Shown: piece after piece, positions 16,893 to 25,250 of the stretch
How positions within the stretch are numbered: the stretch's first letter is position 1
How the letters are laid out: the number at the start of each line of letters is the position of its first letter
From: Nonomuraea jiangxiensis
GTDB lineage: Bacteria; Actinomycetota; Actinomycetes; Streptosporangiales; Streptosporangiaceae
Reading direction: 5' to 3'
NCBI RefSeq assembly: GCF_900099965.1
Contig: NZ_FNDJ01000030.1
Coordinates: 1-64,000, forward strand
DNA length: 64,000 nt
The notes under the pieces: model-generated
What the model was told of the DNA's origin: nothing
Seen by the model: only the letters and a program-made list of their open reading frames with translations
Database searches by the model: none
Program-made: the position numbers and the translations under genes

Positions 16893-19526
16893 TCACCGTG
16901 GTCGAGCCGCGCGTCTGCCGGGCAGGTAGACGGCTGCCCCGGCGCAGACCGCGGCGGCGAAGAGCACGGTCACGAACACCGGCCAGGTGCGGACCAGCGC
17001 CAGGTTGTGCACCATGCCCGCGATGACGGTGAGCTGGACCGCCACCAGGAGTTCCGGCCGGTCCTCCAGCGTCTGTGCGGCCATCAGCAGCAGCACCAGC
17101 AGGGCAGGCAGGTACGCGGGGATCTGCGGGTAGTCGGAGCCGCCCTCCATCAGGTAGATGGCGCACACGTCCGCGAAGACCAGAAACGTCGCCACCGCGC
17201 CCAGCACCAGCGGCGGCCGTTTCTCTCCCGCTCTCCAGCCCCGGATGAGCCGGGTCACGACATAGCCGAGCAAGAGCACCACGGCCGAGAACACCACCAG
17301 CCACGGGGTCTCCTCGCCGGGATCATCGGCGATGTCGCGGGACATGCGCTGGTTGACGTAGATCATGACGAGGGCGAGCAGCCCGCCGGCCGATCCGGCC
17401 ACTTTCCACCATTCGCGGCCGGGCTGCGCCAGGGCCGTCTCCGTGAACACGACCGCCAGGATCAGCATGGCGGCCACCACGGTGAGGACATCCGTGCCGG
17501 TGAAATACTGGAGGTGAGCGAACACCCCCAGGTGCAGCGCGGCCAGAGCGGCGGACGCGCCGAGACCCACGGTTCGCCGGCGGCCTTCGGGCAGCAGGCC
17601 GACGGCGAACGCCGCCGCGATGAGGAACCAGTACCAGATCAGGTAGTCGGCGACCAGCTCGCGGCCACCCAGCACAGGGGCGAACCCCGGGCCGAGCATC
17701 AAGAGCAGTCCCGACAGCAGCGCCACCCCACGCAGCGCGAGGGCCGGCCATGCCTGGCCGCTCAGCGTGCCGGACGCCGCATCCGCCGAGGCGGCACGGG
17801 TGACGTCCACGGGTGTGTCACGGCCGACGTCCGCGGCGCCATCGGCATCCGCAGGTGTCGCGCGGTCGGTGGCGCCTGTCACGGCCACGGGCGCGGCAGG
17901 AGGCGCGGCAGGAGGCGCGGCGGTGGACGAGACAGGGGGCGAGGTAGGGGGAGTGGCAGGTGGCGCGGCGGCGCGGGGAGGCGCGGCCGCCGGGCCGGGA
18001 ACCTCGGGGGATGCAGCGGGAGCGGATGCAGCCGGAGCCGATGCAGGCGGAGCGGATGCAGGCGGACGGGATGCAGCCGGACGGGTTGCTGGCGGAGGGG
18101 ATGCAGCCGGACGGGATGCTGGCGGAGGGGATGGCGCGGCAGGGGATGGCGCGGGAGGGGATGACGCGGCGGGCAGGCCGAGGGCGCGGGTCGCCGCGGC
18201 CGAGACCGACCGGCTGTCGTCGTGGGTCAGCTCCTCCAGAGCCAGCCGCGCCGCGAGCGCGAGCCCGGCGTGCCGGCTGTGCCGTAACCGGGCCAGCTCG
18301 TCGATCGCCCCTTCCCTGATCTTGGCGATCGGGTGGTCGATGGCCTCCTGCAACTCGCTCGGCAGCGGCGCGGGCCGGTCCACGGGACGGCCGCGCCGCG
18401 CGATGATGAGCTCGCCCTGCACGTCGAACGTCCACTTGCCCGGCGTCTGCTTGGGGGTGACGGCCCGCACCTTGTCGTAGATGAAGTCGTACAGCTCCTG
18501 GATGCCCACATAGCCGTCCTGGTCCTGGTCGGCCTCGCCGGTCTCCAGTCCTTCCACCAGCGCGCTGGTGAACACCGAAGGCGAGCTCGTCTCCTGCGCA
18601 TCGGCGAGGTCGGGCCCGTCGAAGGCGTACTCCAGGGCGTTGGAGGCGGTGATGACGACCCGCCCGCGCCCGCCGAACTGCTCCTCGACGTGGATGTCCG
18701 AGCCCGCCCTGGGCAGTGCGCCGCGCGCGAAGGCGCCCGCGTAGCAGCAGTCCAGCAGCAGCACGATGCGCCGGCAGCGGCTGCGGCTCATCCGCCGGTT
18801 GACGAACTCCGCGGACACCGCGGTGGCGCCGAGCCGGTTGAGCTTGGTGCTGGGGGTGGCGAAATACAGCTCGCCGTTGTCGTCCTTGACGCCATGACCG
18901 GAGAAGTGCAGCAGCAGCAGGTCGTCGGGGTGACGGTCGGCGAAGAACTCCTCCACCGCCTCGTTGATCACGGCGGTCGGCTCGTTGAGCATCGTACGGA
19001 CGTCGAACCCGCCGATGTTCTCGTCGCCCAGCACCCTGGTCAGGGCGTCGGCGTCCAGTGCCGGCGCCCGCAAGCGCCGCAGCCCAGGATCGCGGAACTC
19101 GTCGCTGGCCACGATCAGCGCGAGGCGCCGGCCGGCCTGCCCGGGTGCGTCCGGCTGGTTGCGGCGGCGCAACCAGACCTCGGTGAGCTCGCGTTGTTCC
19201 ACGGCCCGGATGCCGGTCAGCTCCAGCACATCGCCGTCGACCTCCAGTTTGACCGAACGGTGCTGGTGGCGATTGAGCCAGGCGGTCACGGCGTTCACGA
19301 TCGAGGCCAGTAGCTCCGTGCCGGCCAGTGCGATCACCATGCCGCCGAGAGTGAACGACAGGACCGCCCGGGAGCCTTCGGGGGCCTCTCCCGCCGTGCC
19401 CGCGCTCACCACCACGTCCAGTTCGAGCAGGTCGTTCCTCAGACTGGCGGTGGCCGAGTCCAGCTCCTGAGGATCGGCGGCGGCGTCGATCACGCGCACC
19501 TGCAGCTGGATCGTCTCGCTGGCCAT
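16893..19526 (-). CDS. EACC1-caspase membrane protein (conflict/cell-death candidate)
   Basis: An 877-residue protein in five parts. Residues 1-122 match the effector-associated constant component EACC1 pattern (TIQLQVRVID opening, LGGMVIALAG, VTAWLNRHQHRSVKLEVDG). Residues 133-377 are a C14 caspase domain with His211 in HFSGHG and Cys261 in LLLDCCYAGAF, plus a DQDQDGYVG calcium-loop-like turn at 333-341. Residues 390-450 look like one HEAT-type helical repeat. Residues 451-595 are a Pro/Ala/Ser-rich linker. Residues 597-870 hold about ten hydrophobic helices. ATG 19526 follows GGAGGTGG. EACC1 is known from Kaur, Aravind and co-workers as a constant part of NTP-regulated conflict systems. The membrane module as output or anchor is my inference. 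Confidence 0.85.
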   Translation of the reverse strand: MASETIQLQVRVIDAAADPQELDSATASLRNDLLELDVVVSAGTAGEAPEGSRAVLSFTLGGMVIALAGTELLASIVNAVTAWLNRHQHRSVKLEVDGDVLELTGIRAVEQRELTEVWLRRRNQPDAPGQAGRRLALIVASDEFRDPGLRRLRAPALDADALTRVLGDENIGGFDVRTMLNEPTAVINEAVEEFFADRHPDDLLLLHFSGHGVKDDNGELYFATPSTKLNRLGATAVSAEFVNRRMSRSRCRRIVLLLDCCYAGAFARGALPRAGSDIHVEEQFGGRGRVVITASNALEYAFDGPDLADAQETSSPSVFTSALVEGLETGEADQDQDGYVGIQELYDFIYDKVRAVTPKQTPGKWTFDVQGELIIARRGRPVDRPAPLPSELQEAIDHPIAKIREGAIDELARLRHSRHAGLALAARLALEELTHDDSRSVSAAATRALGLPAASSPPAPSPAAPSPPPASRPAASPPPATRPAASRPPASAPPASAPAASAPAASPEVPGPAAAPPRAAAPPATPPTSPPVSSTAAPPAAPPAAPVAVTGATDRATPADADGAADVGRDTPVDVTRAASADAASGTLSGQAWPALALRGVALLSGLLLMLGPGFAPVLGGRELVADYLIWYWFLIAAAFAVGLLPEGRRRTVGLGASAALAALHLGVFAHLQYFTGTDVLTVVAAMLILAVVFTETALAQPGREWWKVAGSAGGLLALVMIYVNQRMSRDIADDPGEETPWLVVFSAVVLLLGYVVTRLIRGWRAGEKRPPLVLGAVATFLVFADVCAIYLMEGGSDYPQIPAYLPALLVLLLMAAQTLEDRPELLVAVQLTVIAGMVHNLALVRTWPVFVTVLFAAAVCAGAAVYLPGRRAARPR
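18010..18174. repeat. Eleven 15-bp tandem units inside the caspase gene linker
   Basis: The plus strand shows eleven imperfect copies of a 15-bp unit (typical GATGCAGCCGGAGCG or GATGCTGGCGGAGGG). As 15 is five codons, it encodes a five-residue Pro/Ala/Ser repeat (for example ASAPA, ASRPP) in the linker between caspase and membrane parts. Slippage would change linker length without breaking the frame. Confidence 0.85.
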
Positions 19527-19753
19527 GAGCCACCTCCGGGGGAGGGCGGAACACCTTGAGAACGGTGCCTGCCGCATTCTAAGCACCGGGGTCACGGCGA
19601 GTCACCAGCCGTACGGGGAAGGAGAGGCCGGGAGTTGGGCCGTGGCCGGCGGTCCGGGAAAATTCGTCCGGCAGGTCCGTCACGAAAACGGCTGGCATGC
19701 CGTCTATTTCATGACCCGGAAGCTGAATGACCGCCCTGCTGGAGGAGATCATC

Positions 19754-21118
19754 GTGACCGCATCACCTGCCCGCGTCTTCGCCGCGATCACCGAGCTGTG
19801 GCCGCCCGAACGTCCGAACCCGGTGATCGGCAAGGCCGTCGTGCTCGGCGGCAGCATCGCCGGGCTGCTGGCCGCGCGGGTGCTCGCCGATCACGCGGAC
19901 AGCGTCGTGATCATCGATCGGGACGAGCTGCGGGGGACCGGACCGCGGCGCGGCGTGCCGCAGAGCACCCAGTTACACGCGCTGCTCCCCGGCGGCCTCC
20001 TCCACCTGGAACGCCTGTTCCCGGGTTTCAACCGGGAGGCTCTGGCGCTCGGGGCGGTCGCGGTGCCGCCCGAGAGCAGGGTGACCTACGTGGACGGCCG
20101 GCGCAAGGTCGTCGTGCCCGACGAGAGCGAGATCCTGGCGGGCAGCCGCCCCTTCCTGGAAGGGCTGGTCCGCCGGCGCGTGCTCCAGCTCCCGAACGTC
20201 AAGGTGGTGCAGGCCAGGGGCACCGGACTCGTCATCGACGGCGACGCGGTGACCGGGGTCCGCACCGACTCCGACGGGATGGACGGTGTCGAGAGCGCCG
20301 ACCTCGTCGTGGACGCCATGGGACGTTCCAGCAGGCTGTCCGACTGGCTGGAGCAGGGCGGCTGGGAACGCCCGCCGCTACGGCGGATGACGCTCGACCT
20401 CAACTACGCGACGGCGTACTTCCGGAGGCGGGAGCAGAATCCGGAGCACACCGTGGTCATGAGCGCGTACACGGAGAAGTCGAGAGTCGACGTGGCCGGG
20501 GTCGCCTTCTTCGCCGTCGAGGACGACCGGTGGATGCTCATGATGGCCGGCTACGGCGACGACCGCCCGGGGAGCACGCGGGACGACCTGCTGCGCCGGA
20601 TGCGGTCCGACTTCCCGCCCGAGTTCGCCGCCCTGGCCGGTGAGGAGCTGATCGGCGACATCGCCACCTACCGTCACCCGGACAGCCGCCGCCGGGACTA
20701 CCACGCGCTGCGGCGGTTCCCGGCCGGCCTCGTCAGCGTCGGCGACGCGGTCGCGTCGTTCAACCCGGTGTACGGCCAGGGGATGACGTCCGCGGCGCTG
20801 CACGCGGCGGCGCTGTCGATGTACCTGCGGTCGGCGCCGGACCTGCGGGCGCCGGCCCGGGAGTTCTTCGCCCTGCAGAAGGTGGTGGTGGACGCGGCCT
20901 GGACCACGTCCACGTCCGCCGATCTGGCGCTGCCGCACGTGGACGGGCCCTACCCGCCCGGCTACGCGCTGACGAAGCCGATCGCGGACCGGGTGCTCAA
21001 CGCCACCGTCACGGACGTGCGGATCGCCCGGGTGTTCAACGAGGTCGTCTCCATGCTCAGGCATCCGAACGACCTGGCCAAGCCCGGCATAGTGCTGCGC
21101 TCGCTGCTCATCCGCTAG
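19754..21118 (+). CDS. FAD-dependent monooxygenase/oxidoreductase
   Basis: A 454-residue flavoprotein. The nucleotide fold starts at about residue 26 (AVVLGGSIAGLLAARVLAD, a GxGxxG variant), a middle segment has VVDAMGRSSRLSDWL, and the second FAD motif is VSVGDAVASFNPVYGQGMT. This is the p-hydroxybenzoate-hydroxylase-like fold used by hydroxylases and halogenases; no WxWxIP halogenase motif is seen. GTG 19754 is preferred because GGAGGAG lies seven bases before it; ATG 19727 is the in-frame alternative. It is divergent from the caspase gene across about 230 bases. The substrate is unknown. Confidence 0.82.
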   Translation: MTASPARVFAAITELWPPERPNPVIGKAVVLGGSIAGLLAARVLADHADSVVIIDRDELRGTGPRRGVPQSTQLHALLPGGLLHLERLFPGFNREALALGAVAVPPESRVTYVDGRRKVVVPDESEILAGSRPFLEGLVRRRVLQLPNVKVVQARGTGLVIDGDAVTGVRTDSDGMDGVESADLVVDAMGRSSRLSDWLEQGGWERPPLRRMTLDLNYATAYFRRREQNPEHTVVMSAYTEKSRVDVAGVAFFAVEDDRWMLMMAGYGDDRPGSTRDDLLRRMRSDFPPEFAALAGEELIGDIATYRHPDSRRRDYHALRRFPAGLVSVGDAVASFNPVYGQGMTSAALHAAALSMYLRSAPDLRAPAREFFALQKVVVDAAWTTSTSADLALPHVDGPYPPGYALTKPIADRVLNATVTDVRIARVFNEVVSMLRHPNDLAKPGIVLRSLLIR

Positions 21119-21130
21119 ACCTGGGGTGCG

Positions 21131-21985
21131 TCAGGGGCGAGCCTCCTGCCTGACGATCGCCACCGGGCAGGGCGAGTGCCGCAACAGGGTCGCCGTCACC
21201 GAGCCGAACCTTCCACGCGGACTCCCCACCACGATCAAGGTCGCGTCGGCCACCTCGGCGAGTGCCTCGCCGGCTCGCGAATGCGGCGTGCGCGCCTCGA
21301 TCGCGAGCTCCGGGTTCTGCTCCCGCCACGGCAGGAGGACCCGGGTCAGCCAATCCTCGGCCGCGTTCCGGACGGCGAGCGGGTCGAGGGCCGGCAGGGT
21401 GACGCCGCCCCAGGCCACCGGAGGCGGGTGCCAGGCATGGACGACGATCAGCGGAAGGCGCCGCATGGCCGCTTCCGCGCAGGCGAAGCCCAGCACCGCG
21501 TCGGCCTTGTCATCGTCGGCGATGCCCGCCACGATCGGCCCGGGGTGGGGCCTGCGTGGCAGCGATCCCCGGCCGCGTACGACGATCACCGGGCACCGTG
21601 CATGGGCCACCGCATGCGAGGCCACGGAGCCCGTGAGGGTCCGGGCCACCGCGCCCGGTCCGCGGGAGCCGACCACGAGCAGTTCGGCATCGGCCGACAG
21701 TTCCTCCAGCCGCCCGGCCGCCGACCCTTCGTACAGGTCGGCTCGCACGTCAAGCCCGGGAGCGCTGGCTCGCGCGCAGTCGGTTCCGTGCCACAGCACG
21801 TGCTCGGCCGCGCGCTGCAGCGAGTCACGGGCCGCCTGGTCCCCCTCGCCGTACGGCCAATGCCAGGCATGGCAGACGGTGAGAGGAAGGGTACGGAGCT
21901 CGGCCTCGTCCATCGCCCAGTCCAGGGCCTGCATCGAGTGGTCGGAGCCGTCGTAGCCGATGACCACGCCCAAGGTGTCGTTCAC
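21131..21985 (-). CDS. Tandem universal stress protein (UspA-type)
   Basis: A 284-residue protein with two Usp domains (about 1-142 and 148-284). The first ends VVGSRGPGAVARTLTGSV, a full GxxGx9GS ATP-binding motif; the second ends VVGSPRGRFGSVTATLL and is degenerate. Tandem Usp proteins are typical members of DevR/DosR regulons in actinobacteria. GTG 21985 is the best start by homology, though GGGAGG lies almost against it, so the start is uncertain. It is convergent with the flavoprotein gene. Confidence 0.87.
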   Translation of the reverse strand: MNDTLGVVIGYDGSDHSMQALDWAMDEAELRTLPLTVCHAWHWPYGEGDQAARDSLQRAAEHVLWHGTDCARASAPGLDVRADLYEGSAAGRLEELSADAELLVVGSRGPGAVARTLTGSVASHAVAHARCPVIVVRGRGSLPRRPHPGPIVAGIADDDKADAVLGFACAEAAMRRLPLIVVHAWHPPPVAWGGVTLPALDPLAVRNAAEDWLTRVLLPWREQNPELAIEARTPHSRAGEALAEVADATLIVVGSPRGRFGSVTATLLRHSPCPVAIVRQEARP

Positions 21986-22041
21986 ACCTCCCACTCTCGG
22001 CAGACCGCGAGGCTGTGGGGCAGGCCGCGAGGGGCCGGTAC

Positions 22042-22053
22042 TGAAAGCTTTCA
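22042..22053. promoter_or_regulatory. 12-bp palindrome upstream of usp gene
   Basis: TGAAAGCTTTCA is a perfect palindrome 57 bases upstream of the universal stress gene start and inside an AT-richer patch. It could be a regulator site. It does not resemble the 14-bp DevR-like boxes nearby. Confidence 0.35.
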
Positions 22054-22110
22054 CATTTCCTGGCCGGCTTTTGCCGTCACCGGCGGGCACTCGGCCGGCG
22101 CCGGCCGGCT

Positions 22111-22767
22111 TCAGAGGCCGTGGATGCGGCGGCCGGTGATCTGGTGGGGCACGACGCGGATGTACAGGTGGCGCTCGCCGCCCGCCCACGGGGTGACCTC
22201 GGCATCGGTCACGGTGGCCAGTTCGTCGTCAGGGACGTGGTGGGCGGGCCCTTGGACGAGGACGCTCCAGCCCGCGCGCTGGGCCTCGTCGATCCGGTCC
22301 ACCTGGAAACCGATCTTGATCTCGACGCCCTCCAGCCCGGTCCTCAGGTCCTTGTCCATGGGGCCGCCGTGCGCGGTCCTGAAGACGATGGCGCCGTCGT
22401 GGAGCTTGTAGTTGACGGGCAGTACCGTGGGCCCGTACGAGCCCTGGAACGCGACCCGGCCGATCCCGCCGGGTGCGATCAGGCGCAGGCACTCCTCGGG
22501 CTCCAGCACCTCCAGGACCGGTTCGGCCATGGCCGGGCCGGGTCCTGGCGGGCGGTCCCGGCCGCCGCCCAGCAGGTCCGCCACGGTGGTCTCCAGCGCC
22601 CCGGCCAGCCGGGTCACCGTGCCCATGTCGGGGGTGCCCAGGTGGTCTTCCAGGTACTGGACGTAGCCGGCCGACATGTCCGCGCGGTCGGCGACCTGTT
22701 CCAGGGTGAGGTCGAGCCTCGTACGGTGATGGGTGATGCGACGCCCGAAGTCGCCGGTGTGTGTCAT
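22111..22767 (-). CDS. XRE helix-turn-helix + pyridoxamine-phosphate-oxidase-like protein
   Basis: A 218-residue fusion. Residues 6-65 are an XRE/Cro DNA-binding domain (LDLTLEQVADRADMSAGYVQ). Residues 85-215 are a flavin-reductase-like split barrel of the PNPOx superfamily (GRVAFQGSYGPTVLPVNYKLHDGAIVFRT). Such proteins bind FMN, F420 or heme and in actinobacteria often accompany universal stress and nitroreductase genes. Here it may be a redox-sensing regulator. It shares a promoter region, with a DevR-like box, with the divergent nitroreductase gene. Confidence 0.83.
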   Translation of the reverse strand: MTHTGDFGRRITHHRTRLDLTLEQVADRADMSAGYVQYLEDHLGTPDMGTVTRLAGALETTVADLLGGGRDRPPGPGPAMAEPVLEVLEPEECLRLIAPGGIGRVAFQGSYGPTVLPVNYKLHDGAIVFRTAHGGPMDKDLRTGLEGVEIKIGFQVDRIDEAQRAGWSVLVQGPAHHVPDDELATVTDAEVTPWAGGERHLYIRVVPHQITGRRIHGL

Positions 22768-22866
22768 GAGCGTGTCCTCCCCATGGTGATGACGTGACCG
22801 GCGGCACGTCGTGGTTGACGCGCTCTGCCTGGGGGGAAGCTACCCATTCGCCTGCCGTACCGGACA

Positions 22867-22880
22867 GGGTCCTTCGGCCC
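22867..22880. promoter_or_regulatory. DevR/DosR-like box 1
   Basis: GGGTCCTTCGGCCC lies between the divergent XRE/PNPOx gene (100 bases away) and nitroreductase gene (141 bases away). It matches the local consensus GGGACCTTCGGCCC at 13 of 14 positions and has the GGGAC...GTCCC-like symmetry of mycobacterial DosR sites. Confidence 0.65.
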
Positions 22881-23020
22881 GACCCTTCGGGCGGAACGGC
22901 TCGACCACCAGGGGGGACATGATGGTGGTGGACACAAGGCTTGGCAAACCAGGAGCCGGCGTGCTTCGCCGGGCGCCCGCGGTGTGATGCGCTGAGCCCA
23001 TCGTCTCCTGGAGGTGCACC

Positions 23021-23995
23021 ATGAGCATCCGATCGCCGAAGCGGGCACTGGACGCCGCGGTGGAAGCCGGCCGCTGGGCCCCGTCCGTGCACAACACCCA
23101 GCCCTGGTCCTTCGCCGTCACCGGGGAGGAGATCAGCCTGCGGGCCGACACCTCCAGGAAGCTTCCGGTGAGTGACGCCGCCGGCCGGGAGCTGCTGATC
23201 AGCTGCGGTGCCGCCCTGTTCACCATGAGCACCGCGATGCGCTGCGAGGGCTACGAACCCGCCGTCCGCATCCTGCCCGATCCCGACCGGCCGGGCCTGG
23301 TGGCCACGATCCGGCCGGGTGAGGAGCTGGAGGCCGACGAGCTGACACGGGTTCTCGGCGGTGAGATCGAGCGGCGGCGTACCCATCGGGCCGGTTTCGC
23401 CGACGTACCGCTTCCCGACCGGCTCATCGAGTCGCTGGCCAGGGGCGCCATGAGGGAGGGCGCCAAGCTGACGCCCATCCGCGCGCCGGCCGCGGTGCAC
23501 GTGCTCGCGGCGCTCACGCAGGCGGCTCAGGGCGTTCAGGCGCAGGACGAGCGGTTCAGCCTGGAGCTCATCCGCTGGTCCCGGCCACCGGGCAGCACCC
23601 GTACCGACGGGGTGCCTGCCGAGGCCTACCCGCGCGAGCCGGTGCCGACGGAGCCGGACTTTCCGCAGCGCCGGTATTCCTGGCGGCACGGCTGGGGCAC
23701 GCGCGCCGAGCCGGCCGAGGTGTCGACCGGGGTGGTGGCCGTGGTGACCACGCGGGGTGACGGCCGCGAGGAGTGGATCGCGGCCGGTCAGGCGCTGCAG
23801 CGCGTCCTGCTGCACGCCTCCGCGCACGGGGTCAGCGCCGCCTTCCACACGCAGGCCCTGGAGCTGGATCTGCTGCGGGAGTTCCTGCGCCAGGAGCTCT
23901 GCTCCGGTGAGTACCCGCAGATGGTCATGCGGCTGGGGGTCACCTTCGACAGCAAGGACGTCCCCCGCCGCCCGCTCACCGACATTCTGGAGTGA
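23021..23995 (+). CDS. Acg-type nitroreductase family protein
   Basis: A 324-residue protein. It opens AVEAGRWAPSVHNTQPWSFAV, the FMN-contact motif of nitroreductases, and a second half contains ALQRVLLHASAHGVSAAFHTQALEL and MVMRLG. The two-half Acg form (Rv2032 type) is controlled by DosR in Mycobacterium tuberculosis and may sequester FMN rather than catalyse. A DevR-like box lies in its upstream gap. GGAGGTGC precedes the ATG. Confidence 0.85.
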   Translation: MSIRSPKRALDAAVEAGRWAPSVHNTQPWSFAVTGEEISLRADTSRKLPVSDAAGRELLISCGAALFTMSTAMRCEGYEPAVRILPDPDRPGLVATIRPGEELEADELTRVLGGEIERRRTHRAGFADVPLPDRLIESLARGAMREGAKLTPIRAPAAVHVLAALTQAAQGVQAQDERFSLELIRWSRPPGSTRTDGVPAEAYPREPVPTEPDFPQRRYSWRHGWGTRAEPAEVSTGVVAVVTTRGDGREEWIAAGQALQRVLLHASAHGVSAAFHTQALELDLLREFLRQELCSGEYPQMVMRLGVTFDSKDVPRRPLTDILE

Positions 23996-24023
23996 CCAAC
24001 GTCCCGCGGCGGCAGGTGGAGGC

Positions 24024-25088
24024 TCAGAGGCCCAGGTCCCGGGCGGCCATGGCGGTGCCCTCGACCCGGGCCCGGATCTTGGCGAAGGCGAGGTCGCGGG
24101 AGGTGGAGGTGTCGTCGGCGAAGGGCGAGAACCCGCAGTCGTCGCAGGTCCCCAGCCGGTCGGCCGGGAGATGGCGGGCGGCCGTCAGGACGCGATCGCG
24201 CACCTGTTCGGGCGTTTCCACGACGGGATCGACCGGGTCGACCACGCCGACGAAGATGCGTACGTCCGGGGGCGCGTGCTCGGCGACGACGGCCAGCACC
24301 TTCTCGGGGTCGGGTTCGCCGGCCAGCTGGAGGTAGAAGGCGCCGGCCCTGAGCTGGAACAGCCTGGGCAGCAGGCCGGCGTAGTCCACGTCGAGGCTGT
24401 GGGTGGAGTCCTGGTCCCCGCCCGGGCAGGTGTGTACGCCGATCCGCGCCCGCTCGCCGCCGGAGAAGCGTTCCAGGACCCGGTTGTTGAGCGCGACGAA
24501 GTCGTCCAGGACGCCGCCCGAGGGATCGAGCTTGAGCGCGAGGCGGCCTTCGGTGAAGTCGAGTTGCACCATGTGCGCGCCGCCGTCCAGGCAGCCGCGG
24601 ATGTCGGCCTCGGCCTGGTCGGCGAGGTCGTCGAGGAACGTCTCGCGCGGGTAGCCGTCGATGCCGCCGGCCGGGTACAGCAGGCTGAGGGCCGACGGCG
24701 CGATGACGGCCTGCTTGACCGGCACCTTCGCGTACCGTCGCGCGGTCTCCAGGTAGCGCGCGGCCTGCACGGTGTACCGGAACGGCCCGCCCGTCAGGCG
24801 CGGCAACTGCCGGGTGTGCCCGTCGGCGAACGGGATCACCGCCCCGTCCGGCGCGAGATCGGGCAGCCCCGAGATCGGATAGGTCGCGAAACTCGGCTTG
24901 GCCTGCTCACCGTCGGTCACGACCGGCGAGCCGAGCTCCTCAAGCCGGCTGATGGTGGCGGCCACCGCCTGGTCGGTGGATGCGGCCAGTTCGGCGTCGT
25001 CGATGCGGCCCTGCGCGTGCGCCTGCAGCGCGGCCAGCAGCTCGGGAGAGCGGGGGATGCTGCCGATCGGCTCGGTCGGAATGCCCAT
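24024..25088 (-). CDS. MetE-like cobalamin-independent methionine synthase family protein
   Basis: A 354-residue protein equal to the C-terminal catalytic barrel of MetE. It opens TEPIGSIPRSPELL and keeps zinc-ligand candidates: HTC in IGVHTCPGGDQD, Glu in QLAGEPDP and Cys in GTCDDCGFSPF. Such short forms move a methyl group to a thiol, or act in related UROD/MetE reactions, without the N-terminal folate domain. ATG 25088 lacks a clear ribosome site. The gene is convergent with the nitroreductase gene and divergent from the sensor kinase gene. Confidence 0.84.
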   Translation of the reverse strand: MGIPTEPIGSIPRSPELLAALQAHAQGRIDDAELAASTDQAVAATISRLEELGSPVVTDGEQAKPSFATYPISGLPDLAPDGAVIPFADGHTRQLPRLTGGPFRYTVQAARYLETARRYAKVPVKQAVIAPSALSLLYPAGGIDGYPRETFLDDLADQAEADIRGCLDGGAHMVQLDFTEGRLALKLDPSGGVLDDFVALNNRVLERFSGGERARIGVHTCPGGDQDSTHSLDVDYAGLLPRLFQLRAGAFYLQLAGEPDPEKVLAVVAEHAPPDVRIFVGVVDPVDPVVETPEQVRDRVLTAARHLPADRLGTCDDCGFSPFADDTSTSRDLAFAKIRARVEGTAMAARDLGL

Positions 25089-25172
25089 GACGCGACCATA
25101 GATCGCCCACCGCCCGCCATCAACGTTCGAATGCGGCGGCCTTCGAGCCCGGACGACCGCGGCGAGCCCTCT

Positions 25173-25186
25173 GTGACCTTCGCCCT
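25173..25186. promoter_or_regulatory. DevR/DosR-like box 2
   Basis: GTGACCTTCGCCCT matches the local 14-bp consensus GGGACCTTCGGCCC at 11 positions. It lies 64 bases before the sensor-kinase start. It is the weakest of the four boxes. Confidence 0.45.
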
Positions 25187-25250
25187 TCCGGGGCGCCGAA
25201 AGGCCCCGGCGAACTCGTCCGCATGGTGGGCAGATGGGAGACTGGTCGGT

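Noticed and set aside
18010..18174. CRISPR or attachment-site repeats
   Set aside because: The period is a multiple of three inside a coding linker and encodes a regular peptide.
22005..22030. A fifth DevR-like box before the usp gene
   Set aside because: The nearest sequence (AGTACCGGCCCC) needs a two-base gap to fit the motif, so I do not count it.
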